This document shows, piece by piece, positions 29,802 through 38,656 of a stretch of DNA of 64,000 nucleotides; position 1 is the first letter of the stretch; the number at the start of each line of letters is the position of its first letter. Source of the DNA: Legionella quateirensis (GTDB lineage: Bacteria; Pseudomonadota; Gammaproteobacteria; Legionellales; Legionellaceae); assembly GCF_001467955.1 (NCBI RefSeq), contig NZ_LNYR01000012.1:653887-717886 (forward strand). Direction: 5' to 3'. The notes below the pieces were generated by a model, which had not been told where the DNA came from, made no database searches, and was given only the letters and a program-made list of their open reading frames with translations. The position numbers and the translations under genes were made by a program.

Positions 29802-29858
29802 TGCTGAAATTTCTCTCAAACAAATGGTACTAGTCAAATTAATTTCGATCAGATCATA
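29802..29858 (-). pseudogene. Short remnant of a gshB 3' segment
   Basis: These 57 bp match 30142-30198 inside gshB at 47 of 57 positions by my count, without gaps. Read on the minus strand, the remnant encodes EIN-TS--CLREISA, the same stretch found near the GshB C-terminus. Nothing else of the gene is present. It lies between the mlaA terminator and an inverted-repeat element, and looks like a leftover of a duplication or rearrangement. Confidence 0.75.
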
Positions 29859-29886
29859 GTCGTCAGGCTAAGGAAAAAATCAAAAA

Positions 29887-30003
29887 GTAGCCCGGATGAA
29901 GCACAGCGAAATCCGGGAAGGCTATGCGCAGCATAGTACCATTTAATCGGTGCCCACTTCGCGGGACTTCCCGGATTACGTGCTTCGCAATTCATCGGGC
30001 TAC
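29887..30003. repeat. REP/MITE-like inverted-repeat element (GTAGCCCGG family)
   Basis: The element starts with GTAGCCCGGATGAAGC and ends with its imperfect complement (TTCATCGGGCTAC). A second pair, AATCCGGGAAG and CTTCCCGGATT, lies inside. Short outer complements AGGCTAAG and CTTAGCCT flank it. It has no open frame. It lies between the gshB remnant and the gshB stop codon. Confidence 0.8.
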
Positions 30004-30081
30004 TATTATGCTTAGCCTAGCGAGTATGGGTCTAAACCTAACCAACTTGCTCTCTATTCCCCATCCGATATACAGCAATTA

Positions 30082-31029
30082 TTACTGACGAAGCTTCTCA
30101 AGGCTGCGAAGAAAATCACCCGAAATATCCAATCCTGTTTCTGCTGAAATTTCTCTCAAACAGGTAGGGCTTGTCACATTAATTTCGGTCAGATAATCGC
30201 CTATCACGTCGATACCAACAAAGTACAAACCTTTAGCCTTTAGCACAGGCCCAATTTGTTCACATATCCAGCGATCTCTAGCCGAGATAGGGACAACTTC
30301 TCCTCTGCCTCCAGCTGCCAAATTACCTCGTAACTCACCTTGAGCGGGAATTCGCGCCAGGGCATAGGGTACGGGTTCACCATTAATCACAAGAATCCGC
30401 TTGTCTCCTGTAGTTACTATTTCAGGAATATAGCATTGTGCCATGATGCAATTGCTTTGCCCTTTTGTTAATACTTCAAGAATAACCGACAAATTTCTTC
30501 CTTGCTCATCAACATGAAATACGGAGCTTCCCCCCATACCTTCCAATGGTTTAAAAATAACGTTTTTATGTTTTTGCCAAAATGCTTTTAATCGTTTGAT
30601 GTCTCTGGACACCAAGGTATCAGGACAACACTGAGGAAAATTCAAGGTAAAAAACTTCTCATTGGCATCACGCAAGCTTTGAGGTTTATTAGCAACCAAA
30701 ACCCCCTCTCGTTCTGCGAGTTCCAATGCGTACGTGCTATAAATGTATTCTAAATCAAAGGGAGGATCCTTGCGCATGAGTATTATATCAAAATCGCTTA
30801 ATGGTTTTTCACCTAAATCCTTTATTTCTGCCCATTGAGAACTGTGTACATCACCTATACTGATCTCATGCACATGAGCGTAAGAATGCCCTGCACTGCA
30901 AAACATATCTTCCTGGGTAAAATAGACACATGACCAGCCCATAGCTTTAGCGCTGGATATCATTGCAATAGTTGTATCTTTATAGGGTTTCAACCGATGC
31001 AAGGGATCCATTAGTACAGCAAGTCTCAT
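30082..31029 (-). CDS. gshB: Glutathione synthetase
   Basis: GshB (315 aa) ligates glycine to gamma-glutamylcysteine. It is a prokaryotic-type ATP-grasp enzyme, with the N-terminal MDPLHRLKPYKDTT, the lid/ATP loop IFKPLEGMGGSSVF near residue 158, RILVINGEPVPYALARIP near 217 and the C-terminal metal-binding EINVTSPTCLREI near 285. The start ATG overlaps the gshA stop by a single base (TAATG), so the pair is translationally coupled. A 57-bp duplicate of its 3' coding segment is found downstream at 29802. Confidence 0.96.
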   Translation of the reverse strand: MRLAVLMDPLHRLKPYKDTTIAMISSAKAMGWSCVYFTQEDMFCSAGHSYAHVHEISIGDVHSSQWAEIKDLGEKPLSDFDIILMRKDPPFDLEYIYSTYALELAEREGVLVANKPQSLRDANEKFFTLNFPQCCPDTLVSRDIKRLKAFWQKHKNVIFKPLEGMGGSSVFHVDEQGRNLSVILEVLTKGQSNCIMAQCYIPEIVTTGDKRILVINGEPVPYALARIPAQGELRGNLAAGGRGEVVPISARDRWICEQIGPVLKAKGLYFVGIDVIGDYLTEINVTSPTCLREISAETGLDISGDFLRSLEKLRQ

Positions 31030-32324
31030 TATTCACCTCCAATGGCTCTGATTTCTCTTGCAGCAGCCAGAGCTGCCAAACGAGCGATCACCCCATACAC
31101 ATAAAAACGATTGGGACAATCAACTACTTCCAATTCGTCACATGGCATATTACAGGCTTGTGCAAAAGCAAGCGGTTCAAAATGCATTCCAGGAGCATTC
31201 AGATTTTCATCAATTCCACGCCCCTGATGAACCCTGTAGAATCCTCCAACAACAAATTGTCCAATCATGTAAACAACAGGTTCAGCCACTGCTCCATTTG
31301 GCATGGTTTCAAACGTATAGACCCCTTCCTGAATAATTACTCTATCAACCTTTCGACTTCCTTTGCTACTAGACATCCGGGTACGCTGCTTTCTATTTAA
31401 TTGTCTGATTTCATTAGCATCGTGAACCATCATAACACTCATACCGTAAGTGCCATTATCTGCCTTAACTACTGCAAATGGTTTTTCTTTAATTCCATAA
31501 ACAGCATATTTATCGGCAACCAAACCCAGAATTTTATCGACCTCCAGTGCTAATTGTTCAACTCCTTCCTGGGCCATAAAATCCACTCCATCAATGGCAC
31601 TGAAATAAGGGTTGATCAGCCAGGAATCAATATCAACCAGTTCTGCAAATTCCCTGGCTACTTCATCAAAAAATTGAAAATGACTTGATTTCAACCGAGA
31701 TGCCCAACCTAATTTAGCGGTGGGTCGTATGCGTTGCTCCAATCCCTCTAATAATTCAGGCACACCAGATGACATATCATTATTTAACAATAAGAAACAC
31801 GGATTAAAATCTTCCAGTCCCACTCTATCACCCTGTCTTCGCAAAGGCTCTAATAGTAAACTGTCACCGTTTTCAAGAACCACTTCTGTGGGACTTTTTA
31901 TTTCAGGGTCCAAACTTCCAATACGGACTATAAAGCCTGCTTTAATAAAGATAGTACGTAGAATATTTAAGCTCTGCAGATAAAATTTATTTCGCGTATG
32001 GCTTTCAGGTAAAATCAAAATTTTAGTACAGTCCGGAATATACTCAATCAATACCGATTGAGCAGCCTGCACACATAAAGGAAGAAAATCAGGATTAAGA
32101 TTATTAAATCCGGCAGGGAATAAATTAGTATCTACCGGGGCCAGTTTAAATCCTGCATGTCGTAAATCTACCGATGAGGTTAATGGTGCTGGGGTCTCTT
32201 TCCATTTTTGCCTGAACCAGGCTTCGATTGGAGCAACATGATTTAATAGTATTTTTTCTACATGATATAAAGGACCCGAATGAGCTGTAGTCAGATGTGG
32301 CACCGGTATTTCATTAGCGTTCAT
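31029..32324 (-). CDS. gshA: Glutamate-cysteine ligase, Acidithiobacillus (T. ferrooxidans) type
   Basis: The 431-residue protein makes gamma-glutamylcysteine, the first step of glutathione synthesis. It is not the E. coli GshA type; it resembles the shorter family first defined in Acidithiobacillus ferrooxidans (TIGR02049-like), with PVDTNLFPAGFNNL near residue 60, an ATP-grasp-like FAVVKADNGTYGMSVM near 283, and NGAVAEPVVYMIGQFVVGGFYR near 345. Direct overlap with gshB supports the function strongly. The family assignment comes from memory of motif patterns. Confidence 0.88.
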   Translation of the reverse strand: MNANEIPVPHLTTAHSGPLYHVEKILLNHVAPIEAWFRQKWKETPAPLTSSVDLRHAGFKLAPVDTNLFPAGFNNLNPDFLPLCVQAAQSVLIEYIPDCTKILILPESHTRNKFYLQSLNILRTIFIKAGFIVRIGSLDPEIKSPTEVVLENGDSLLLEPLRRQGDRVGLEDFNPCFLLLNNDMSSGVPELLEGLEQRIRPTAKLGWASRLKSSHFQFFDEVAREFAELVDIDSWLINPYFSAIDGVDFMAQEGVEQLALEVDKILGLVADKYAVYGIKEKPFAVVKADNGTYGMSVMMVHDANEIRQLNRKQRTRMSSSKGSRKVDRVIIQEGVYTFETMPNGAVAEPVVYMIGQFVVGGFYRVHQGRGIDENLNAPGMHFEPLAFAQACNMPCDELEVVDCPNRFYVYGVIARLAALAAAREIRAIGGE

Positions 32325-32541
32325 GCTTGTTCTCTAAATTTGGGAATGGCCTGATGTTACCCTATGTTAATGATAAAATGAAAGATAAAGTCATTCTTTC
32401 ATCACCTGAATTCGTGAATCAATCCTCTAATTATAGGTAAATAAATTAATTTGAGATCTGCACCCAATCTGTTTTTCAATCACCCACAAAGGCCCACTCT
32501 TCCAATTATTCTTAAGTTTTTTTAGACATCCGACAAGGTAT

Positions 32542-32616
32542 ACGTCCCGCGACTTGTTCCTGAGAGATCCTCACAAAATTAAAGCATTTTATAAGTGCCT
32601 ACGTACTGCGCTTTAT
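32542..32616. repeat. Partial composite repeat (junction shared with the 53-kb nested element)
   Basis: This 75-bp stretch reads ACGTCCCGCGACTTGTTC then CTGAGAGATCCTCACAAAA, continuing to TACGTACTGCGCTTTAT. It is the reverse complement, with a few differences, of 53712-53790. It holds the same junction between the CGTCCCGCG element and the CTGAGAG element (here between 32559 and 32560), so it is a truncated copy of an already nested structure. The rest of the 32325-32767 gap between gshA and the DMT gene shows no gene. Confidence 0.75.
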
Positions 32617-32767
32617 CTTTATAAGAACAATTTAGACACATTAGAAGCGCCCACCTACTGAGAAGTATATCCTTAATCGTTCTTCACTTTTTAAATACGC
32701 ACATTGATTAATTGAGTACTTGAATGTCATAATTCAAATTCTATCATTTTAATGCGCATACCTTTTT

Positions 32768-33664
32768 ATGGATAAATTGAACTCCCTAAAAGCTCTCTTG
32801 CTTCTCATTGTTTTAGGCTTTATTTGGGGGTCAGGTTACTCATTAGCTAAATTTGCTATGACCAATGGAGTATCCCCACTCGGTTATGCATTCTGGCAAT
32901 CCTTAGGCCCGGCTATACTGTTATCCTGTATTTGTATTGCCACAGGAAAATTCGCTCTGTTTAACCAATCCTATTACCCCTATTTTTTTATTTGTGGATT
33001 AATAGGAATCGCCATTCCAAACACCAATATGTATTTCATCGCCAGTCATATCCCTGCGGGATTACTCGCAGTACTCGTTAATACTGTCCCACTCCTGGTA
33101 TATCCATTAGCCCTGCTGACAGGTCAGGAGAAATTGGATGGATGGCGTTTCGTAGCATTATTACTGGGCATGACTGGAATCCTTTTTATCATTGGAATTA
33201 ATACCACAGGCTTATATTCTGGTTGGACTTTATTAGCACTTTTAAGTCCATTAGGATTTGCTCTTTGCTCCATATACATAGGTATAAAGCAACCTAAAGG
33301 AATAAACTCGCTTCAAGCCGCAAGTGGCATGCTTCTGGCCGCCTCACTCCTGCTGATTCCCCTTGTTGTTTCCCAAGGTGCTTTTTACTCTCTTTCAGGC
33401 CCTTTTACCTTTGTTAAACAGATTATCGTTTTGGAAATTATATTATCCAGCCTGGGTTATTTACTTTTTTTCACCCTCATCCGTATAGCTGGCCCTGTAT
33501 TTTATAGTTTAACAGGAGGTGTTGTTGCCTTAACGGGATTATTCTGGGGGTATCTGATTTTCGATGAAACACCTTCACCGATCCAAAGCCTGGCTGTAGT
33601 TTTAGTAATTTCCGCAATTTTTCTGTTATCATGGCGACAATCAATACAAATAAAAGGAGCCTGA
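32768..33664 (+). CDS. DMT-family (EamA) inner-membrane transporter
   Basis: The 298-residue protein has about ten hydrophobic segments arranged as two EamA repeats. Each contains typical features, for example WGSGYSLAKFAM near residue 20, IPAGLLAVLVNTVPLLVYPLALLTGQEKLDGWRF split across helices 3-5, and ALTGLFWGYLIFDETP near residue 255. DMT proteins export amino acids, nucleosides or metabolites; the substrate is not evident. It leads a close set with a small membrane protein (3 nt gap) and a rhodanese gene. Confidence 0.9.
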   Translation: MDKLNSLKALLLLIVLGFIWGSGYSLAKFAMTNGVSPLGYAFWQSLGPAILLSCICIATGKFALFNQSYYPYFFICGLIGIAIPNTNMYFIASHIPAGLLAVLVNTVPLLVYPLALLTGQEKLDGWRFVALLLGMTGILFIIGINTTGLYSGWTLLALLSPLGFALCSIYIGIKQPKGINSLQAASGMLLAASLLLIPLVVSQGAFYSLSGPFTFVKQIIVLEIILSSLGYLLFFTLIRIAGPVFYSLTGGVVALTGLFWGYLIFDETPSPIQSLAVVLVISAIFLLSWRQSIQIKGA

Positions 33665-33667
33665 TTC

Positions 33668-33949
33668 ATGATTAGTGAACTGGCAAAACAATTCAGTACA
33701 CAATTAGAAACCTTTTTTTATTTAATTGCCTTAATTAATGGAGTTTTACATTTTGTCTTTGCAGGTGCCGTAGCACGAGATGCTGGTAATTTATACAGAC
33801 TTGGTCAAAAACCGGTTTTAGTATCTGCGCCTACCTGGGCTTTTGCCACTCTAATAGGTGGAGTGCTGACTGCAACAATTTATTGGTTTCTTCACCATTC
33901 AACATTAACCAGACCGTCAATGAGAGAAATTCGTTATGACAAAGCATGA
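33668..33949 (+). CDS. Small two-helix membrane protein of unknown function
   Basis: This 93-residue product shows two hydrophobic segments, about 14-34 (FFYLIALINGVLHFVFAGAVA) and about 50-74 (VSAPTWAFATLIGGVLTATIYWF). A polar loop lies between them, and the C-terminal tail is basic. I do not recognise a family. It begins 3 nt after the DMT transporter and overlaps the rhodanese start by 14 nt, so it is translated from the same message. AAAGGAG before its start codon supports it as a real gene. Confidence 0.75.
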   Translation: MISELAKQFSTQLETFFYLIALINGVLHFVFAGAVARDAGNLYRLGQKPVLVSAPTWAFATLIGGVLTATIYWFLHHSTLTRPSMREIRYDKA

Positions 33950-34268
33950 GATTAAAACTATAGATGTTCATGAACTAAAAAATAGAATAGATGCTCAATC
34001 GGACTTATGTTTAATTGATGTCCGAGAGATTGATGAGTGGCAGGATATTCGTATCCCGGGAGCGCTGCATATACCCAAAGATGAAATTACTATCAAAATT
34101 AAAGATTCCATTGCAGATAAATCAAAACCCATATATTTACATTGCCGAGGAGGTGTCCGATCCTTATATGCAGCTCAATGCTTAATGGATATTGGTTATC
34201 AAGAGGTTTATTCAGTAGATGGCGGCATTATGGAGTGGGCAATGTTTGGTTATCCAATTGAACAGTGA
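33936..34268 (+). CDS. Single-domain rhodanese-like sulfurtransferase
   Basis: The 110-residue protein is one rhodanese domain without a signal peptide. LIDVREIDEWQDIRIPGALHIP (about 25-46) gives the family's first strands, and the active-site loop is HCRGGVRS near residues 68-75 with the persulfide-forming cysteine. GYQEVYSVDGGIMEW near 90 is the usual C-terminal part. Such proteins shuttle sulfane sulfur or act as GlpE-like thiosulfate sulfurtransferases; the acceptor is unknown. It is the last gene of the DMT set. Confidence 0.9.
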   Translation: MTKHEIKTIDVHELKNRIDAQSDLCLIDVREIDEWQDIRIPGALHIPKDEITIKIKDSIADKSKPIYLHCRGGVRSLYAAQCLMDIGYQEVYSVDGGIMEWAMFGYPIEQ

Positions 34269-34448
34269 TAGCAATGCTACATCAACTCTATCCTTGACCC
34301 GAAGCCTGAGTGGCATTTCATCGAGTCGATGCATTCAAAAGTCCTGGGTACTGCAGTTCGCTCAGGTTATCCAATCAGGTTACGCTCTGAGATCAGCTAA
34401 CCGTTAAAGATACACATTGATTTATCTTAATTTGAGCTTTTATAAGAT

Positions 34449-34480
34449 CGTCATCCTCACGAAAACAAGGATGACGGTTT
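34449..34480 (+). terminator. Putative terminator hairpin after the rhodanese gene
   Basis: CGTCATCCT (34449-34457) and AGGATGACG (34468-34476) form a perfect 9-bp stem with a 10-nt loop, followed by GTTTAAAAG. It lies about 180 bp after the rhodanese stop, between converging genes, and could stop transcription from either side. The rest of 34269-34560 shows no gene. Confidence 0.55.
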
Positions 34481-34560
34481 AAAAGTATGGGGCGCTATAG
34501 TAATAGCCGCGCTACTTAAAAGGTTATGAGCGATGATCAACTGCCCATCCCCCCAAGATA

Positions 34561-35286
34561 CTAACTTAGCCCATTCGTTGTAGAAGAAGTTTCAGCGGAA
34601 TGTGTTGTGTCTTTAGCATGTGCTTTATCTGCTCTTTCTTTAGAAGCTTTTGAACTACTTCCGCCAAACAGGGTGGAACTGGATTTGGCAGGGCTTGCAG
34701 TTTGTTCTTTTTTACTTGCTGCAGCATCTATAAGACTTAGACGCAGGTCCTTTCCTTTTGATATTAAATCCTTTATGTCATCCTCAACTTTATATCCTTT
34801 AATATCAAAAGGCTGATTCGGCAGATAGCCTTTTCTGCAATCTCCACCAACATAAACATTGTCAGATAAAAATTTCTCCAGACTTTTATACATATCAACT
34901 AATTCAATATCACCAGGCTTATTTGATAATTTTAAATCAAGCGATAATTCCAAACATCGTTTAAATGAACTTCTATCAGAACTTAATACTAAAGCATACA
35001 ATCCACTATAAGAATTTTCTATTTTTTCATAGATATAAAATGCCAATGTATTCAACACTCGAGCCACTTCATCCTTATCCATGTGCTCCTTTTGATTGTC
35101 AAGAAGATTTATGGTTTTTAACAATTGTTGCGATTGAACTCTTCTTTCTTCAGGAAGGATTTCTACAGCTTCCCATAATTTTTCAGGATCAATTTTATAT
35201 TTACTATCATGAGATTTAATTAATGATATTATACTTTCTATAATGTTGGTTTTTAATATTTCATATGCTACTAATTCAAAAGCCAT
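34561..35286 (-). CDS. Candidate Dot/Icm effector (Lem14-like), function unknown
   Basis: The 241-residue protein is hydrophilic and helical, without a signal peptide or membrane segment, and I see no catalytic motif. Residues 1-170 form a predicted globular part (KLWEAVEILPEERR, VARVLNTLAFYIYEK). The last 50 residues form a low-complexity Ser/Thr/Ala/Lys tail with SSSTLFGGSSSKAS and SAETSSTTNGLS, a composition common at Dot/Icm effector C-termini. AAGGAG is 8 nt before the ATG. From memory of L. pneumophila gene order, this could correspond to Lem14 (lpg1851), near udk, fabI and lon, but I could not verify it. No PmrA or CpxR box is obvious upstream. Confidence 0.6.
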   Translation of the reverse strand: MAFELVAYEILKTNIIESIISLIKSHDSKYKIDPEKLWEAVEILPEERRVQSQQLLKTINLLDNQKEHMDKDEVARVLNTLAFYIYEKIENSYSGLYALVLSSDRSSFKRCLELSLDLKLSNKPGDIELVDMYKSLEKFLSDNVYVGGDCRKGYLPNQPFDIKGYKVEDDIKDLISKGKDLRLSLIDAAASKKEQTASPAKSSSTLFGGSSSKASKERADKAHAKDTTHSAETSSTTNGLS

Positions 35287-35512
35287 CTTAATTTCTCCTT
35301 AAACTCCATTAACAGGATTAGTGAATTTCTTTCACCGAAAATCAGTTTAAACTAATTAATTATTTTCGTCATGTGTTTTCTTTTTACTAACTATTTAAAT
35401 TTCAACCGTTTGATTTTAATAAAAAAAAATTTCTATATTTCATTTATATATTGCATTATGACTCTTTTTTACGGTAATTTAACCAGGAATTTAATTTTAA
35501 GCAGTGATTAGA

Positions 35513-37159
35513 ATGATAAAAATCCTCTGCAGTTTTCTGTTGATTTTATGTACTTTTATTGGATATGCTCATAACACTCAACCCAAACTAATTGTACAAA
35601 TTGTAGTTGACCAATTAAGAGGTGATTTATTACATCATCATCAGCAACAATTTAGACCTGATGGTTTTAATTACCTTCTAAGCCATGGTATTGACTTTCA
35701 AAACGCACATCATCCTCACGCCAACACCACAACCTGTGCCGGTCATGCAACTATAGCAACAGGTAGTTATCCTTCTTTGCATGGAGTCGTTGATAATGAA
35801 TGGTTTGACAGAAAATCTAAAGGTATTATCTATTGTATGGAAGATTTGAAAACCACTATTTTACCTACTGTGCATACCCAAACCACAATACCCGGCCGAT
35901 CGCCTGAAAACTTGCAAGGTACGACTTTGGGCGATGAAATGAGCCTTGCTAAAAAAGGAAAAGTATATGCCGTTTCATTTAAAGATCGCTCAGCGATAAC
36001 GATGGCAGGCCATTCAGGAAAAGCTTTTTGGTTTGACAAGATAAATGGCGGCTTCGTTTCCAGCAGTTATTATTATTCCAGTTATCCACAATGGGTTCAA
36101 AATTGGAATAAAAACTATAAGCCTGAACCATTCGACTGGACTCTCAGCCAACCCATAGCTCAATATCAAAACAGAACTACACTACCATTTAAACAAAATT
36201 ATGGTGACTTCAACCAAACATTCCCTCATCATGTCACGAATCCACCATCTGAATCCTATTTCAAAGGCTTATCCAGAACACCTGAAGCAGATCGATTAAC
36301 TGCTGATTTTGCAGAACAATTGCTGGTAAATGAACAATTAGGGAAATCAACCAATCAAACGGATTATCTTGCAATCAGTTTTTCAGCAGTAGATGGCATA
36401 GGGCATCAATTCGGCCCCAACAGTCTTGAGGCAGAAGATAATTTATTGCAACTGGACAAGACAATGAGTCACTTGTTATCCGTGCTTGATAAAGAGGTAG
36501 GGCTCGGGAATATCCTAATTGTACTTACTGCAGATCATGGCGTAAGTGACAGTCCTTCTTATCTTAAAGCACATGATATCCCCCAAGCTGCCCCTGTGAA
36601 TATTGAACAATTGGAACAGTTCATAAGACAGACATTAAAAAAAGAATACCAGCTTCCTGAGCAGACATTAATGTCAATCTCCCCACCCTATTTATATCTC
36701 GATCATCACATCATCACTGAGCACAAACTAAGCGTGTCCGCCGTCAGCAGATTTATAGCCAATGCATTAATCCAGCAACCAGGCATATATAAAGCCTATC
36801 CATTACCCATCACCGATATTGAAAAAGATTGGCTCAGTGCAAAGGTTAATCGTATGGCCTATCCCTATCGATCAGGGGATGTATACTTGATTCAACCGCC
36901 CTATCAGTCACATCTTGATAAAAAAGAAGATAAAGTCTCCCATGGCACGCCATGGCAATACGATAGTTACGTGCCTTTATTATTCGTTAATCCAAACTTT
37001 AAACCTAAACGGATCTCTCGACCAGTATACACTACGGACATAGCCCCGACTTTATCCGCTTTATTACTCATTAAATCACCTTCCGGATCTGTTGGTGTTC
37101 CACTAAATGAACCATTAGAGGCTTTTAACACACAATTTAAATCAGAGTATACTAGTTGA
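35513..37159 (+). CDS. Secreted alkaline phosphatase, PafA-like
   Basis: The 548-residue product has a signal peptide (MIKILCSFLLILCTFIGYAHN) and then an alkaline-phosphatase-superfamily domain. Metal and catalytic positions are visible: IVVDQLRGD near residue 30, the nucleophile-region NTTTCAGHATIATGS near 73 with threonine as the likely nucleophile, AVDGIGHQFGPNS near 290, LTADHGVSD near 340, and a late histidine in VSHGTPWQYDSYVPLLF near 480. The pattern resembles the phosphate-irrepressible PafA phosphomonoesterases rather than PhoA. The frame opens at a GTG three codons upstream; the ATG at 35513 gives a standard signal peptide. It is a single gene followed by a tandem repeat array. Confidence 0.85.
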   Translation: MIKILCSFLLILCTFIGYAHNTQPKLIVQIVVDQLRGDLLHHHQQQFRPDGFNYLLSHGIDFQNAHHPHANTTTCAGHATIATGSYPSLHGVVDNEWFDRKSKGIIYCMEDLKTTILPTVHTQTTIPGRSPENLQGTTLGDEMSLAKKGKVYAVSFKDRSAITMAGHSGKAFWFDKINGGFVSSSYYYSSYPQWVQNWNKNYKPEPFDWTLSQPIAQYQNRTTLPFKQNYGDFNQTFPHHVTNPPSESYFKGLSRTPEADRLTADFAEQLLVNEQLGKSTNQTDYLAISFSAVDGIGHQFGPNSLEAEDNLLQLDKTMSHLLSVLDKEVGLGNILIVLTADHGVSDSPSYLKAHDIPQAAPVNIEQLEQFIRQTLKKEYQLPEQTLMSISPPYLYLDHHIITEHKLSVSAVSRFIANALIQQPGIYKAYPLPITDIEKDWLSAKVNRMAYPYRSGDVYLIQPPYQSHLDKKEDKVSHGTPWQYDSYVPLLFVNPNFKPKRISRPVYTTDIAPTLSALLLIKSPSGSVGVPLNEPLEAFNTQFKSEYTS

Positions 37160-37208
37160 AGACTGAATGTATTATGGTTAAATCAGTAACGTCTCAATAG
37201 CCTCAAGA

Positions 37209-37800
37209 AACGTCATCCCGAATGTAACGAGGGATCTCCTGAACGTGGCACTGTGCCTGCATTTGAAGATCCTTCACTGCGTTCAGGATGACGTTATAAC
37301 CCAGGGAAGCGTCATCCCGAGTGTAACGAGGGATCTCCTGTACGTGGCACTGTTCCTGCATTTGGAGATCCTTCACTGCGTTCAGGATGACGTTATAACC
37401 CAGGGAAGCGTCATCCCGAATGTAACGAGGGATCTCCTGAACGTGGCACTGTGCCTGCATTTGGAGCTCCTTCCCTACGTTCAGGATGACGTTATAACCC
37501 AGGGAAGCGTCATCCGAGTGTAACGAGGGATCTCCTGAACGTGGCACTGTGCCTGCATTTGGAGATCCTTCACTGCGTTCAGGATGACGTTATAACCAAG
37601 GGAAGCGTCATCCCGAGTGTAACGAGGGATCTCCTGAACGTGGCACTGTGCCTGCATTTGAAGATCCTTCACTGCGTTCAGGATGACGTTATAACCCAGG
37701 GAAGCGTCATCCCGAGTGTAATGAGGGATCTCCTGAACGTGGTGCGGTGCCTGAATTTGGAATTCCTTCCCTTCGTTCAGGTGGACGAAATTCCAGAGGC
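37209..37800. repeat. Tandem array of six 99-bp palindromic repeat units
   Basis: The marker GGGATCTCCT recurs at 37231, 37330, 37429, 37527, 37626 and 37725, giving periods of 99, 99, 98, 99 and 99 bp. Each unit has complementary halves: GTCATCCCGAGTGTAACGAG and GGATCTCC on one side, and GGAGATCC plus a TTCAGGATGAC end on the other, so each can fold into a hairpin. The sixth unit is diverged. Frames of 63-114 codons across the array follow the repeat and are not genes. A related single copy occurs at 53866-53955. The remainder of the gap up to 37998 shows no gene. Confidence 0.93.
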
Positions 37801-37998
37801 TAATGAGAAATTACTATTAAAAGGACTTGAGTGCTGATCAGTTAATCAGTATTTAAATATTCTGAATGTCACGTAATTAAGTCAATATAAGAAAAAAGCC
37901 AGATAAATATGAGTTGATCATCATGAAAAAACCTATATTCAATTGAATTTAACGCAAAATAGCTTTACTATTTGCTCAAAATTTCTAACGATATCATT

Positions 37999-38640
37999 AT
38001 GACTAAGCAAGCTATAATTATTGGAATTTCCGGCCCATCAGCCTCAGGTAAAAGTCTTTTAGCAAATACTATTGTAAGCGAACTCGGTTCAGAACAAGTA
38101 GTAGTTATTTCTGAAGACGCTTATTATAAAGATAATGGCCATATGCCTTTTGGTGAACGTGAAAAAATAAATTATGATCACCCCGATTCATTCGATCATG
38201 CCCTACTTTGCGACCATTTACGTCAGTTAAGGAATGGTAAATCAGTCGATATACCGATCTATTCCCACTCGAAACATCTGCGTTTATCCGAAACCAGAGC
38301 TGTTGGTCAGCATGCGATTATTGTTTTGGAGGGCATTTTGCTGTTCAGCGATAAAGCCCTAAGAGAAATTATGGATATTCGCATCTTTATGTCCACACCG
38401 CTTGATGTCTGCCTCACTCGCCGCTTGAAAAGAGATGTTGTTGAGCGCCATCGTTCTTTTGAGTCAGTACTTCATCAGTATGAGACAACTGTTCGACCAA
38501 TGTACCTGCAATTTATAGAGCCATCGAGCCGTTATGCCGATATCATTGTACCTCGTGGCGGTGAAAATCGAATTGCCATAGAGATGATTCAAGCAAAAAT
38601 GCGTGAGTTACTCGCATCACATACTACTAAAAAAGAGTAA
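37999..38640 (+). CDS. udk: Uridine kinase
   Basis: Udk (213 aa from ATG 37999) phosphorylates uridine and cytidine in pyrimidine salvage. The P-loop is [12 protein letters not shown] near residue 10. Further family features are SEDAYYKD near 42, [12 protein letters not shown] near 63 with substrate contacts, VLEGILLF near 110, and [29 protein letters not shown] near 145 (lid region). The frame can be opened nine codons earlier at a TTG, but the ATG fits the family N-terminus. It is followed closely by fabI. Confidence 0.92.
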   Translation: MTKQAIIIGISGPSASGKSLLANTIVSELGSEQVVVISEDAYYKDNGHMPFGEREKINYDHPDSFDHALLCDHLRQLRNGKSVDIPIYSHSKHLRLSETRAVGQHAIIVLEGILLFSDKALREIMDIRIFMSTPLDVCLTRRLKRDVVERHRSFESVLHQYETTVRPMYLQFIEPSSRYADIIVPRGGENRIAIEMIQAKMRELLASHTTKKE

Positions 38641-38656
38641 GAGGAAGGAGAATACT

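Noticed and set aside
35287..35512. A PmrA or CpxR site controlling the second effector candidate
   Set aside because: AT-rich TTTAA-type motifs occur, but none has the CTTAAT-N5-CTTAAT or tandem GTAAA spacing.
37203..37672. Open frames of 114 and 63 codons across the 99-bp repeats on the minus strand, and 92-98 codons on the plus strand
   Set aside because: The predicted peptides simply repeat with the DNA period (99 bp is divisible by 3), have no ribosome-binding sites and occur on both strands.
37209..37800. Possible CRISPR array
   Set aside because: The whole 99-bp unit is repeated, with no unique spacers, and no cas genes are near.
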